Made by a program: the position numbers and the translations under genes. A stretch of 64,000 bases of DNA from Leucocoprinus leucothites (taxonomy: Eukaryota > Basidiomycota > Agaricomycetes > Agaricales > Agaricaceae), in contig JAACJO010000026.1 of assembly GCA_013368445.1 (NCBI GenBank), positions 62,001 to 126,000 on the forward strand, read 5' to 3'. The notes under the pieces were generated by a model that saw nothing but the letters and a program-made list of their open reading frames with translations, made no database searches and was not told where the DNA came from. This document shows positions 1-11,264 of the stretch, one piece after another. Positions within the stretch are counted from its first letter, which is position 1. Each line of letters begins with the position of its first letter.

Positions 1-1082
1 TTCAATCACTCGTGTCAATGGCACGTTCCGCAGTTCAATAACGTCTCTCCGGTGGGCGGGAGGGTGACCATAGGGGGCGAGGACTTCGACTTTAGGTTGT
101 TCAAGTCACCTCCCAATGGTTCAACGCTCGGTATGTTCAACGTGTCTATTCGTCGGTTACCTGCTCACAGGTGTGTTCAGATACGACATTTGGAACCGCG
201 TTCTACCCCGTCCGTCCATATTTAGCGGCCACAAACGCCACTTCCGCCTTCCTCGTCTTCGGTGGAAATTCCTCATTCCCACTTAATTCGGACCCTCTCG
301 CAGGGAACCCCTCCACTCCGCTGAATGTGATTGGTTCAAGGGCACCCAGAAACACGATCGATCTCAGCGGTCTTCCGACAGTGTACAATGCATCGTGGTT
401 CAATTTTTCAGCAGGCAGATTCAGGACGTCCGACGGGTTGGGTTTCTTAACGCTTCGCGCACCACTTGCCACTGCACTTCTCTGCGATGCGCACCCGACG
501 TTGACCACTGGTACGGTGAACGTTACGTCGAACCATCTCGGCATAGAGTCGTTCGGTGGCACTCCCTCGGTCGGCAACCTCAATGCTTCGGATATACCCA
601 GATATTTTTCGCTTGCCCTCGACGGACTAATTAGCCCAGATTCAAACGCGTATATCGATGTTCCTTCCCCTCTGGGAGGCACTGACCCACTTCTCGTCGA
701 TGTTACGCCCCTTGCCAGCTTTCTTCTACTTTCCCAGGTCGGGAGTGGGAGCTGGGTGAATGGGAGTAACCCTCCGCTCTCCCTGGACCAGATCGGCAGG
801 AATGTGGATGCTCTCGTGCTCTCTTCGTCGAAAGCACAAAGAGTAGATGGTATTGGTTATTCGAATCTTGATATTCCCCAAGGCTCTGGTTCCATGGTCC
901 TCGATGCTACTGGGCCCACTCTGAACCAGGTTCTTGTATCCAATCAGATCTGGTTTTCTGTCACCGCACTCATTGCGCTCGTGACATTACTTCTATGTTT
1001 CTATATCGCTCTTCGCATTGACAAAGAAAATCATCCACCTTTTGATCTGGATCACATTAACCCTCTGCCACCCTGGCCCTGA
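1..1082 (+). CDS. Membrane-anchored protein of unknown function, copy 1 (5' truncated by window edge)
   Basis: Coding is open from base 1 (frame 1: FNHSCQWHVPQFNNVSP) to 130, is interrupted by a 50-nt intron 131-180 (gtatgt...ttcag), and continues to the stop at 1080-1082. The visible ~340 residues are an extracellular-type domain rich in NxS/T sites (NATS, NASWFNFS, NVTS, NASD, NGS), then one hydrophobic helix near the C-terminus (WFSVTALIALVTLLLCFYIAL) and a short basic/acidic tail. A paralogue lies on the minus strand at 6350-8169; it suggests the missing N-terminus carries further membrane helices. I do not recognise the family. The intron has two candidate acceptors 10 nt apart (170 and 180); only the second keeps this copy in frame. 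The frame and exon structure are well supported by the paralogue; the function is unknown. Confidence 0.75.
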
Positions 1083-2273
1083 TATGTATTTTCATACGAT
1101 ATCCATTTAGTCGATTCACGTAGGAGTATCTCTACATCGTTTCGAGTTTGTGATCGTGAGTTCTAATCGTAAGTAGTAGAAGTCATGGTCCTAGCAATGG
1201 ATTGAGCGCTGAATTTTGGGCGAGCCATAGCCAAGTGATGAAATGTAGAGTAATTAAAGCGCGGCCCCGAAGTCCACCAAACTGGGAAAGATTGCGCCAA
1301 GTGTCTCTTCTTACTGACTTTCTTGCTCAACCAAAAATTTATAGATCCAGCTTCCACCTGTAGTTTAGATGTAGGGGCACCCGGGCTTTTGAGTCTCTGA
1401 GGGATGAAGTACAGCTTCATAAGTAGGTGTTACTGAGAGTACACGTGATACCCTGAATTGAACGAACACGCCCGCCCGCAAGTCTTCTCTCATCTCCCTT
1501 CTTGCTATTTCCTGTTCAGCACTTGTCATTTACCGCTATCATCTTATACCCCCGCTTAATAGCCTCGAGACCCTAGTACGACCATATCCCCTACATCGGA
1601 CATCTGACCAGTCGACATTTTCTCCTATTATCTGTTACCACGAATTCCCTCGACAATGTTTCAACCATACTCTCTTCCAAGAGCCTGCCTTCCAGAGTGC
1701 GGGATGCAATGTACTAAAATTGTCACCGCGTTGCACGGCACACGTTGAGTCGTACATAGTAGCTGCTTGTCAAGGTCAATGCTGACATACAACAGCCGAG
1801 TCGAGCAGACTGGCATCTAAGGGATCGACCGAATAGCCCACAAATACATCTTCAAACCACTCAAATGGTTTGCACCAGAACCGATATATCTTCTTTGTGC
1901 CATGTCATTTATCCTGAACATCTCATCGAGGTTAATGCTGAAGGACGGTAAACAAGGGATTTTGAAGCCAGAGGGAGATGTCCATGCAGCGAGGACGACT
2001 GAAAACAGGTAGGCCACCGCGCTATTTTCTGTCTCTGGTCAGATATGACGGTTTGCAAGAAGTGATGAATCAAATGTCCGCATTCTCAAGGCCCCGACAG
2101 CAATGATGTCGACACATTGCCCTTCGCCTCCGACTATCAATATTCATGATCGTGCTTATCAAGGAACGGACTTATATGTAAGTACTACACAAGTTCAAAG
2201 TCAAATACTAGTACAGTCCAAGAATAGTACGAAAATCCGAGAAAGGGGAATTATGCTAAGAAATAATCATTAC
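1083..2273. other. Intergenic, no supported gene
   Basis: 3' flanks of copy 1 of the membrane protein (+) and of the secreted-protein gene at 2274-2885 (-). Short ORFs on both strands lack splice-consistent extensions or recognisable motifs. From about 2190 onward the sequence is already part of the duplicated block described below. Confidence 0.6.
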
Positions 2274-2885
2274 TTAGGAGCCCATGGAGCAAATACCCGT
2301 GCGTGGCTTGAGGGAAAACGTGAAGGCACTGGGTGCCCAATCCATCACGCCGATTCCACCCTATGGTCCAATTTATTTAGTGAGTCCGAACGACATGACG
2401 AACTATGCTTACCAGGTCGCAGCCTCCGGCAACAGTCCACAGGGCGACATTGCAAGCAGCCTGATCAGGCGCCCCCGTAGCATTTCCGCTGTTGAAAGCG
2501 GAGAACAGGCCTGGGGTATACAGTAAAGGTCAGCGACCAAGCAAGCGAACCTGTCAAAGCTCGGGACCCACAGTTTCTACCCGCATTGGGCAAATTGTAA
2601 CAGGCGCCGCCGGATTCGCCATTGCTAACAGGCTAACACCAGTTAGCGACCCGACACTTCAAGGGTACGTGATCATCATACCTGGGCTTGACTAACACCT
2701 GAGCAGAAATCGCAGATAAATTGCTCGCAACTTCTCGCTGGACCGACACCAGTGGTGGCACAAGTCAAGACCGGCGGTGTACGAGCCAGGGCGATGCTGG
2801 CGAGGGTAGCGAGAACAATCTGGGTTGGGGATATCAATGGTACTGGTTCCAGAGGAAATCAAAGCAGACGTACAGCCTTGAACAT
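2274..2885 (-). CDS. Small secreted cysteine-rich protein, subfamily B, copy 1
   Basis: Five exons (2885-2874, 2819-2682, 2632-2572, 2510-2413, 2360-2274) with GT-AG borders give 131 residues and phases 0,0,1,0. The protein begins MFKA, then a signal-peptide-like stretch (IVLATLASIALARTP) split after the fourth codon by intron 1. The mature part is small and polar with nine cysteines. The last exon has GG-x-G-x-MDWAPSAFTFS and ends ICSMGS. All exon lengths and phases are identical in the inverted copy at 29643-30267, which argues both are intact genes under coding constraint. It faces the subfamily A gene at 4414-5060 across ~1.5 kb. I find no known domain. Size, signal peptide and cysteines resemble effector or hydrophobin-sized secreted proteins, but the hydrophobin cysteine pattern (paired CC) is absent. 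Secretion is inferred, not shown. Confidence 0.85.
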
Positions 2886-2972
2886 GTTGTACTAATTAAG
2901 GTGCAAAGGGACTGGAAGAAAGAAGGGGAAGACTAAAGGTGAAACCTGACGATGGGAAGTGGAATGTGGATC

Positions 2973-2978
2973 ATTATA
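2973..2978 (-). promoter_or_regulatory. TATA-like box of the 2274-2885 gene
   Basis: TATAAT on the minus strand, about 90 nt upstream of the ATG at 2885. The same element and its flanks (TTTTCCTTATAAT) occur at the same distance in the duplicate at 29550-29555. Confidence 0.55.
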
Positions 2979-4302
2979 AGGAAAACGGATAACGACTCGA
3001 ACGTTTCCTCGGTATCCAGATTCTACTATGGTATCAATCCTGGTTCGGATATCCGGTTTATCACGCTGCTCCGAGGCTGTGGCTTTCCCGTGAGGTCCAC
3101 TCGTGTTCCTGATGACAAGGGCAGCGTTCCACTCAGGTATATGATCCATCAACTGCCAGGATCTTGCCGCCAGCGAATGCAAGCCCCATGTTGCTATACA
3201 AGCTAGGGCAAAAATTAATATACCGCTTTCAACACCTGGAATGTTGTCACTCCATGGCGTGGACCCAATCAGGCACTCTTACCGGGGCTTCTTTTCGATC
3301 AGACGGTTTGTACATGAGGAGACCCCTATAATCGACGCCGGCGAGGTTTGCGATCTATCGAAGGCCAGAAGCTTCTGAAAACATTCACCCAGCTGTCATC
3401 CTTAGCCGCTGGCGTGTGTTTCTACCAATCAAGCGCCCGTTGATCAGCTAGATCGGTATTGATCAAGGCAGTTATGCCGAGAAGATCTTATCTCAATACC
3501 ACCGACAGTTTTAGGGTTCCTTGTCTGCAGCATTTCATACGAGAACACGCGCCTCTTGGTGACGTAGCGTCTATCTACGTGGATATATCCCCTTTGTATG
3601 TCCCACTACAGAGTCGCCAGTCTCGAGCGTCTAGGAAAATTGAGCGTTGATGATTGGCATTTTGTCCTGCGAGCTGGTCAATAACTAGGCCCCCAGCTTG
3701 CGTTGAAAAGCCTCTATTCAAAATGGGCGCCAGTGTTGCAGGATTAGGTGCTGTCGTTTGCACTGGCTAGGCCCCTATTTGGGGTGCCCGTAACTTCTCT
3801 TGTTGGAACCTTTCAGCGGTTGGCTAACATCAAAGCGATCTCAACGGGAATTCATTCCTCTGTCATTAAAGGGCGTCAAAGCCAGAATAGCTCACAAACG
3901 CTCACTCGGCACCTTTCTGAGGTTTGGAACAGCATCACGTTGCAAGTCAGGGCCTTTGAGATTTCCGCTGGGAAATCGATCCTTGCGGCTCGCCACCGCT
4001 GTCTCATTTCGTTTGCCCTGCTCAATTGATCAAGGGTTCTTTTTGCCATTTCAGAAGTTGTACCCGGGCCGTTATGGTATTGGGTTCGCTTTTGTGGAGA
4101 TAGTGCTGGTGCCGGCATGAGATATTCCGGCTTGACACTCGTCTCGGAGATCGTGTTGCAGCACTGCATGAACTCACCATTACACGCCTGCGGATGTGCA
4201 TCGGGACCAGAGCTGGCAGGCTTTGACCTTGATTTCACTGGTCCTGGGATAATGGCTGAATCCGTCACGCTGGTGCCTGATTTTAGCGTACCAACACTTC
4301 CA

Positions 4303-4308
4303 TATAAA
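4303..4308 (+). promoter_or_regulatory. TATA box of the 4414-5060 gene
   Basis: TATAAA about 110 nt upstream of the ATG at 4414. It is conserved with its flanks in the inverted copy at 28067-28072. Confidence 0.6.
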
Positions 4309-4413
4309 TCAATCTCCCAGTCGAACTCTTGATTTAGGCCTTCGAGTTCTCACTTTCACGACTGCTCCCCTTTTTCTCTCTGTACTTTCTATCCTGCACT
4401 GCACATCTTTGTA

Positions 4414-5060
4414 ATGTTCAAGGCCGTACGTATCTCGTCAAAGTAGCATCGTGCCACTACTATTGTCTGACTCGTTCCAGGTCGTTTTAGCCTGCTTTCT
4501 TGCTTCAGCATGGGCACAAAGCCCGAACTGTGGTCTCATGAGCCAAGGACACGGTGCCAGTGAATGTCTCGATGGCATCGGCAAATACTGCACAGCACCT
4601 GGGACTGAAGAGGTAAGGCAAGGCGACGTTTGACTGGACATTACTGACCTTCTCTGATAAGATTAATGCAGGTAATGAGAAGTGGTTTTGTCGTAGAGCA
4701 AGCAACGGCGAGATGTGTACGCACAAAGTTTAGCCTCATTCGGTTTAACGCCTCTTCTGACGACTAGGTGTAATCCAGGTAAAATTGGGGGGAAGAATAT
4801 GAATGATCCCAATTCTCAGAGCGGCGCAGGTGCATCGTTCCCGCCCCCTCAAGACAAGTGTGCCGCGTCTTTCGAGCAAATTCAGGCCAATTGCAATACA
4901 GTGAGTTGTTATCTGCTTCCATAGAATCGTTCTCATGGATAATCTGTGCTATCAGAACGGTGGACAGCTCCAACTTGATTCACCCACCTTCAGCTTTATA
5001 GTTGAGACAAACGTCCAGAGCCCGAACACGATTTGCGATGATCCTAGTAACCAAATCTAA
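4414..5060 (+). CDS. Small secreted cysteine-rich protein, subfamily A, copy 1
   Basis: Five exons (4414-4425, 4481-4612, 4662-4714, 4768-4900, 4956-5060), all GT-AG, phases 0,0,2,0, give 144 residues. It starts MFKA followed by a hydrophobic signal segment (VVLACFLASAWAQSPNC). The mature region has eight cysteines, a WFCRRASNGEMCNPGK segment and a final exon reading NGGQLQLDSPTFSFIVE and ending near TICDDPSNQI. The acceptor of intron 2 is the AAG at 4661 rather than the more obvious CAG at 4671, because only this keeps the cysteine-rich frame; the paralogue at 27314-27963 behaves the same way. The final exon resembles that of subfamily B (GG...D-x-x-P-[ST]-x-F-[ST]-F...IC), so the two divergent genes look like ancient relatives. 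No known domain was recognised, and the role is unknown. Confidence 0.87.
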
Positions 5061-6349
5061 TGATCCCAGTGTTCTCGACCACCTGTACACTTCTCGGACC
5101 CTCCTTTACTTGATGTTTAGTGGACTATAGTACTATATGTAACAGTTTCAACGATGACATTGCGCAATGGACTTGACTGTGGTGACGATAGCCGCCCAAG
5201 TGGAAGTGTGTTTCCATCGGGCCGTTGCAGTACTGGATTGTCCTTTGATAACAACCATGCCGTAAGGGAAAAACTTAGCTATGGTGACTGGAACCCACAC
5301 TTTCGCGAAGTAAAAAACAAAGGCTAGAGGTAGTCCTGGTGGTATTTTGTTTGTTTTTTTGAACTCGGCTAAGACCCCTACATTGCCCTAGGCACGAACT
5401 GAAGCAAGCTGTCATCAGTGAATCGGCTAGAAAGGAACAAGTGTACGTCCTTGAGGAAAGTCGTGACGAAAGTGCGTTAAAAACGTGCCACCCTACCCTG
5501 GCCTTAAACACTGTGCCTGTAACTCCGAATAAGATAACGGGAACATAGAGCAGACGGCACTGTGGGTGCAGGGTCGACTTCTTACATAAAATAGCACCGG
5601 CCAAACTTGGGACCCTTGATCGATCAGCCTTTTCCGGCTTAAGCCCTATTGTATTCAGCATCCTCTGTCTCAGATCCCTCGTTTGCCATGAGGCAACCCA
5701 ATGCGTGATGACAGTCGAAATGCTGAATGTCGGGAGAGTTCTATTCCATAAAAAGCTATCACTGCACTGGTCAATGATAGAGATCTTAGCGCCAGTGAAT
5801 TTTGATTATGAAGTTGGGCACAGGAACTAAGACAGCATTCATTCTGGGAACAGGTACTTATTACAGCACATCGTGGCTAGCTCATGCACTCTCACGTCAA
5901 ATAGAGCGCTCAAGGACCTTCGATACTTCGAAGAGATTGATGCATTTACAGGAATCAAGCGTTAAATGTAATAATATGGAATGTGACGGGCTGGTTCATT
6001 TGATCAGAGAGTTATATCGCTGGTTCCCGCCAGTCCCTTCAACTTACTCATCGGGTTTATGATTAGGACGGTATTGGACCTTGACAGGCCCAAGGATCCA
6101 CGTAAATTCACATAGGATATGCCACATGCGGATAGGATTCTAGAGTGGCTTTGAGTTCATATAGCGCACCACAGAGAGCAACGGAACGATTGACGGTAGT
6201 AGCGAGCAATATACACGAGGGCGAATTCTGTACAATGCAAAGCTTTAATATGCAGACGATCAAAGTACGTGAGGTCGTAAATAGTAATTATGGGTGAAGC
6301 AACTTGAACCTTATGGGAATATTACTACGGCTGCTAGCTATAGTAAATA
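5061..6349. other. Intergenic, no supported gene
   Basis: Separates the secreted-protein gene from membrane protein copy 2. The first ~180 nt still belong to the duplicated block. Minus-strand ORF 5275-5661 (128 codons) and plus-strand ORF 5802-6062 have no motif, no splice-linked partner and no paralogue in the window. Confidence 0.55.
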
Positions 6350-8169
6350 TCATAGAAGTGAGGGATTAACATGAGCCAGGTCAAAGGGCGGGAAAATCCC
6401 GTCGTCATCGTCAATACGACGCGTGATATAGAGGCACAAACAAAAAGTCATGAGCGCGTTAAGTGCAGCGATAGCGAACCAGACAGGGTTAGAGGTGAGG
6501 ACCTGAACCGGGATAGGCCCCGTGGCGTCTAAATTCATGGGTCCCGAGCCTCGGGGAACATCAAGGCCCGAATATCCACTGCCGTCGACTCTTTGTGCTT
6601 TCGATGCAGATAGAACGAGAGCATCCATATTCCTGCCGATCTGGTCCAAAGGGAGCGGAGTGTTACTTTCGTTCACCCAGCTCCCACCCCTGACCTGGGA
6701 AAGTATAAGAAAGCTAGCAAGGGGGGTAACGTCGACGAACAGAGGATCGGAGCCTCCCAAAGGGTCGGGTACTCTGACGTATGCATTTGAATCAGGGCTG
6801 CTCAGTCCGTCAAGAGCAAGCGAAAAATATCTGGGTATATCAGAATCATTGAGGTTTTCCACCCGGGGGATGCGGCCGGAAGATTCTACAGTGAGAAGGT
6901 TCGACGTCAGAGTCACTGTGCCAGCGGTCAACTTCGGCCGCGCGTCGCACATAAGCGCTGTGGCCAGTGGTGCACGAAGCGTCAAGAAACTGTGACCATC
7001 GGTCGTCCTGAACCTGCCCGCCGAGAAATTGAACCACGATGCATTGTGCACTGTCGGAAGGCCACTTAGATCAATAGTGTTTCCGGGAGCCCTTGTACCA
7101 ATCACGTTCAGGGGAGTAGAGGTGTCTCCCGTGATAGGGTCTGAATTTAGCGGGTATGAGGAATTTCCACCGAAGAGCAGGAAGGCAGAGGAGGCGCTGG
7201 TGGGGCTAAATATGGACGGACAGGGTAGAATGCGGTTCCAAACGTTGTGTCTGAACACACCTGTGAGTAGGTGATCGACGAATAGGCACATTGAACATAC
7301 CGGGTGTCGAACCGTTGGGAGGTGACTTGAACAACCTAAAGTCGAAGTCTTCGCCTCCTATGGTCACCTTTCCGCCCACCGGAGAGACGTTATCGAACTG
7401 CGGAGCATGCCATTGGCATGAGTGATTGAAGGAAATGATGTCACTCTTGTATTCGATACTGCCGCTTTGTGAGGCATGTGTTTGCGGGTTTGGGTATAAT
7501 CCAGTTTGCTTGAGTCTGGTAGCCCAGGTTGAGTCCCATCGCGTGTTCCATCGTCATTATGTCACGGCTCAACTGCGAGGTGCCGAGCAGAAGGCCCCCT
7601 GCAGTGATTGGCCGTGTCTCCTTTCCGTTATCGACTACGATTGCGGAAGTGCCGGCGTGAAGCAGAGAACCTAGACAGGTAGATGCAATAAATGCCAGCT
7701 TGAAGGTTCTTGAAGCGATGGCATGATTGGACTTTAAGTAGGTTAGGCGATCCAGTTCACCTGAGGTGATGATTGAAACAGAATCGATGGAGTCCTTCGA
7801 AATTTTTGCAGAGGCCACCTTCCTCGCATTCTGTCTGACCGTCCATTCGCGACTATATGCGTCATTGAGGATTGTTGAAGCGAAGGCCACTGCCACAGCG
7901 TGCCACATGTTGAATACAGCAATGACTGCACCCTTGACTAATGAAGTTATGCTGAGAGATGTGAGTACGGGTAAGCGATATGGTAGGGGAATTGTGTTTG
8001 CTTGAAGGTAGGCAGCTAAAACAAGGAAAGCAGCCTCGACGATGAAGAACAGGGCACATCGCGCATAGTTGTTCAATATTGGAGTTGAAGACGGTCGGCT
8101 TGGAACGGTAGCAGGTCGAGACAGAAGGGGTATTGAGTCGGAGTCCCGTACCATCGAGGGCTGTATCAA
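6350..8169 (-). pseudogene. Membrane protein of unknown function, copy 2, with disrupted reading frame
   Basis: Minus-strand paralogue of the gene at 1-1082. The first exon (ATG 8169) encodes an N-terminus with hydrophobic helices (ALFFIVEAAFLVLAAYL and others) and stays open to a stop at 7441. The part homologous to copy 1 (FNHSCQW onward) is in another frame, so a single-base shift near 7480-7510 is needed; no GT-AG intron there repairs it. A second 1-nt deletion relative to copy 1 lies near 7202-7206 (GCCCCA versus GCGGCCA on the coding strand). It could be compensated by using the alternative acceptor at 7261 instead of 7251 of the intron that begins at 7300. The rest, to the stop at 6350, is open, glycosylation-site-rich and ends in a C-terminal helix. 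It could be a recent pseudogene, a gene with an intron I cannot see, or contain a sequencing error. Confidence 0.6.
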
Positions 8170-11100
8170 GGGAGTATCAACTTTGGTCTTTCACAGGGAG
8201 AGTATGTTGACTTCGTTAAGAGGAAGCTGCGAGACTAGGCTTCTTATCATCTTGTAGAAAGTGCCTATGTTTCCTGCCCAGCAGGGTTTGATGATTTACA
8301 GCCCGGGCCATTCAGAGGTCACATGGGGGACAGATAAATTGAGGGTGAACTGAGAACTCGAATATGATGATGGCGTGTGCCTTGCGGCCTGGATCTTGAA
8401 CTCCAAAGCGCTTGCGTGTTCTACATCAGATCGGGGGAATAAATGTAGAGGTCCTATCTCCATCACTAGTCAAGAAGAACCAGCCATGTTTCAGGTTTTG
8501 TAGCGCCTAGTTTCTGCAAGCCATGGACGCGCAGGCAACCGCGTACACCGCCCGTGTGTCGGTATTGGTTGGGGCCTGACTGGGGAAAGAAGTTGCAAGC
8601 CAAACGCTCGTTTGTGACACGGTTCGAGCAAGGTGACAAACACTTGGGGAAAGGGCCACTTAGCAGCCGGTACCCGTGCATAGAACGACAAAGGGATGAC
8701 AAGGCTTATTTCAAATTTCAAACATCGCTCGATCTATGTTGACAGTTGTTTTGATACACTCTTGATCCACCCATGCGTTGACTGAACTCGAAGGTCGAGT
8801 AGTTCCCAACATAAACCTACTCACACTTTCTACATCTGCCTTTCTTCTGTCACTTGGATGCTAGTCAGCTCCAAAGCACTTTGTGTGTGCGGTGAAATAA
8901 AGTCACAAGCTCTGACAATATTACCATAGTACACGACTGTACTGACTGAGATACGTCAAACCGGACCCGCCTCTCCAAGTTCCCCAGTTTCGCAACCCAG
9001 CAGGCCCACCACGACGTCACATGCCTCGCTTTCTCTACATGAAGCCGCTTCGTCCTGAAGGCAGGGATGCGAAAATCGCCTCACCGAACAGTCAACTTGT
9101 GTCATACGTGCGCCACTCTTGAGCACAGTTCTTCGAAACAACCATACTTCCTAGATACCTGGATACGTTGTACTAAGGCATGTCATAGTGCGTCTATCTA
9201 AGCGAACTCTACTGTGCTAACGTGGGTAGAAGCCAGGGAAGTGGAATAGTCCACTAGAAGCCTACATGTGACCTCATGGGTTCCTCGAGACCGCAGATCA
9301 TCTTTGCCCCAGGCCTGAATATAAGTAGTAAGTATTTATCCTTCAGAATTTCTACATACTCTAAATTCAACTCCGTATATAGAAATGCAGCCGCGAGTTA
9401 ATGCAGTGGCTTTCAACAATGTTCAACTCCACTGCTATCCAGCCGACGCGATTACATTCGTCTCATACTCACGGAAGTGGCCATGGCATGAAGACGCCTT
9501 CGAAGATCTGTCTATGATGTTGCCCTCGAGCACCTGCAAAAAGCTCCTGAACTCGATTCTGTCGAGGCCGCTGATTCTCTTCTCGAAACCACGTGCTCTG
9601 AAAATGACATGGGATGTCACTAAGCCTCCCACTCGCATCGAAGCGGGGGTTTGAAGAAACACCAGACGCGAGTAAAATCAAGCGCCCCGTAGGAAACTAT
9701 GTGTGACAAGCTTGTACACAGGTATTAACGGGATTATAAACAGGAGATCACCCAAGCTGCGAGCATCGTCCTTTGTTTGATTGAAATACAATCCAGATAT
9801 TATTTCTTGTCAGTTCCTTGGCCACCCACACAATTTCAATTTCCATGGACAGGAACCCTCATCGGCGGCTTGTATGATCATGACCACGCCAGCTTTGATA
9901 GTAATACGCGCGGGAACATAACCCGGGATATGCACTTTCTGCGATGTATTCCCTCCTCCATGGCCGCTCTATCTTATATCAGTCTACACTTGCTCTTTTA
10001 ATTCAAAAATCAATTAGTTGGCTCCTAACCGTCACCGTACCCAACAACACCCGGACGGGATGACCATAATAATGAAAACTCTGGCCAAGAGTGACAAGAT
10101 TCATATCTACAAGGTTTAACGTCGCTGACGCTGCAACCTACGCAAGAACTTGACGCTTCTATTCGGTAGATCGGTCTGCTTATCGCTTCATCTCTGCGTG
10201 TCATACGCCAGTAAAGTTCACCATTCGTCAATTACCCTTGTTTAGAGAATACATGTTGGAATGCTTCACAATCGCCTTTTCTAGGTTTTTGCCCCTTCCG
10301 TGCAGAACGAAGCTTACTGGCTTTCGATAGCCCAATTGGAATTACTAGTTGGTACCAGGTATGGCGATTACACTTCAACCTGGCACCCACAAGCCAGTTC
10401 TGTTAATGTAGTGGACGGTGATTGAACTCAGCCCATTATCTATCCACATACTCGAGGATGACGATACCAGACTTAGTCTTGTCAGCATCGGGCATCCTCT
10501 CGTCCCGCCTGGTCCTCGAGATTAAAGACTAAATGATACTAAATTTTCAGCTACTCAACTCTTCTTTCTATACGGACTTATGAAGCTCCGCTCCGGGTGC
10601 CCGGTGGGATTGATTGCCACCGAGCATTTGACTTCATATGTATGTAACCACTTGCTCGTTCCGATACCAAACTCGTCTATTTGCGTTGACCCTCCAGGAA
10701 AGCACATAATCAGCCCACCGAGATCATGTTTAACCAGTCCACCTCCCCTCACCACCACCCCACCGCAACTTAATAGAGAGTCTCGGAACAAAAGCAAACC
10801 CCCACATTGATTCAGCCACCACGAGGCATCTCTTATACAATCAGCCTTGATTGACGCCAATCATCGTGACCCTTAAGGCCTTAAGGGTACAAAGTCTCTT
10901 GGACTTCCCTTCATTTGATCGTACAGTTGTACCATCAGCGCCAACGTCAACGTTGCACACCGAGATTCCTATATCAATCCCGTTTCCTATGCTTATGCGG
11001 CTCGTTAATCCCCGCACTCCTTCCCTCGTATCCAGAACCTAGGGTGCTAGTACCGAGCTTTTCTCTTTCACTTCCACTTCCCCTCCGGATCTTGCAGTCT

Positions 11101-11264
11101 CTTATCAACCACACAATAACCCCAGATCCTCAGAGTCAAGACACGCTTTAAAACACGTTGCTCCCACATTCATCTTCTTATCGTTTCTCATCACTCCAGA
11201 CCACCCGGAGGTATCACCATTCACTACACGGCCATCGACGAGGCGCGAAGCTCTGACTGGATCC
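8170..11264. other. Long gap without a supportable gene
   Basis: About 3.1 kb between the divergent membrane protein copy 2 and the DUF6533 gene. The longest plausible ORFs (9385-9654 +, 9777-10001 +, 10555-10860 -) show no motifs and no splice continuation. Pyrimidine-rich stretches around 10870-11100 fit the upstream region of the next gene. No tRNA-like box pair or transposon ends were seen. Confidence 0.5.

Larger units (their letters stand above)
2886..4413. promoter_or_regulatory. Shared intergenic region between the divergent secreted-protein genes, copy 1
   Basis: This 1.5 kb spacer lies between two divergently transcribed secreted-protein genes, with a TATA-like box at each end. It is recognisably conserved in the inverted copy (27964-29642), including a ~300 nt stretch (about 3740-4050) where short open frames align on both strands. 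That stretch could be regulatory or the remnant of a third gene. I could not build a splice-consistent gene model in it. Confidence 0.5.
2190..5240 (+). repeat. Inverted duplication, copy 1 (secreted-protein gene pair)
   Basis: This ~3.05 kb block matches the reverse complement of about 27140-30355 over its whole length. It covers both flanking genes, their introns, their promoters and the ~1.5 kb between them. The match is strongest in exons, with clear but lower similarity in introns and the central spacer. Similarity fades near 2190 and 5240. Edges were placed by eye and may be off by tens of bases. Confidence 0.85.

Noticed and set aside
203..682. 159-codon ORF on the minus strand
   Set aside because: Antisense shadow of the membrane protein exon; copy 2 shows the plus-strand frame is the conserved one.
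2103..2480. 125-codon plus-strand ORF with a 112-codon counterpart at 30052-30390
   Set aside because: Both are antisense to exons 4 and 5 of the B genes; their similarity follows from the duplicated coding exons.
3876..4268. 130-codon minus-strand ORF in the A/B spacer
   Set aside because: The counterpart in copy 2 is not open over the same length and the alignable segments shift frame; kept only as a conserved spacer.
5275..5661. 128-codon minus-strand ORF
   Set aside because: No motif, no paralogue in the window and no splice-linked exon.
9385..9654. 89-codon plus-strand ORF
   Set aside because: Equally long ORFs on the opposite strand, no recognisable domain and no promoter or intron support.
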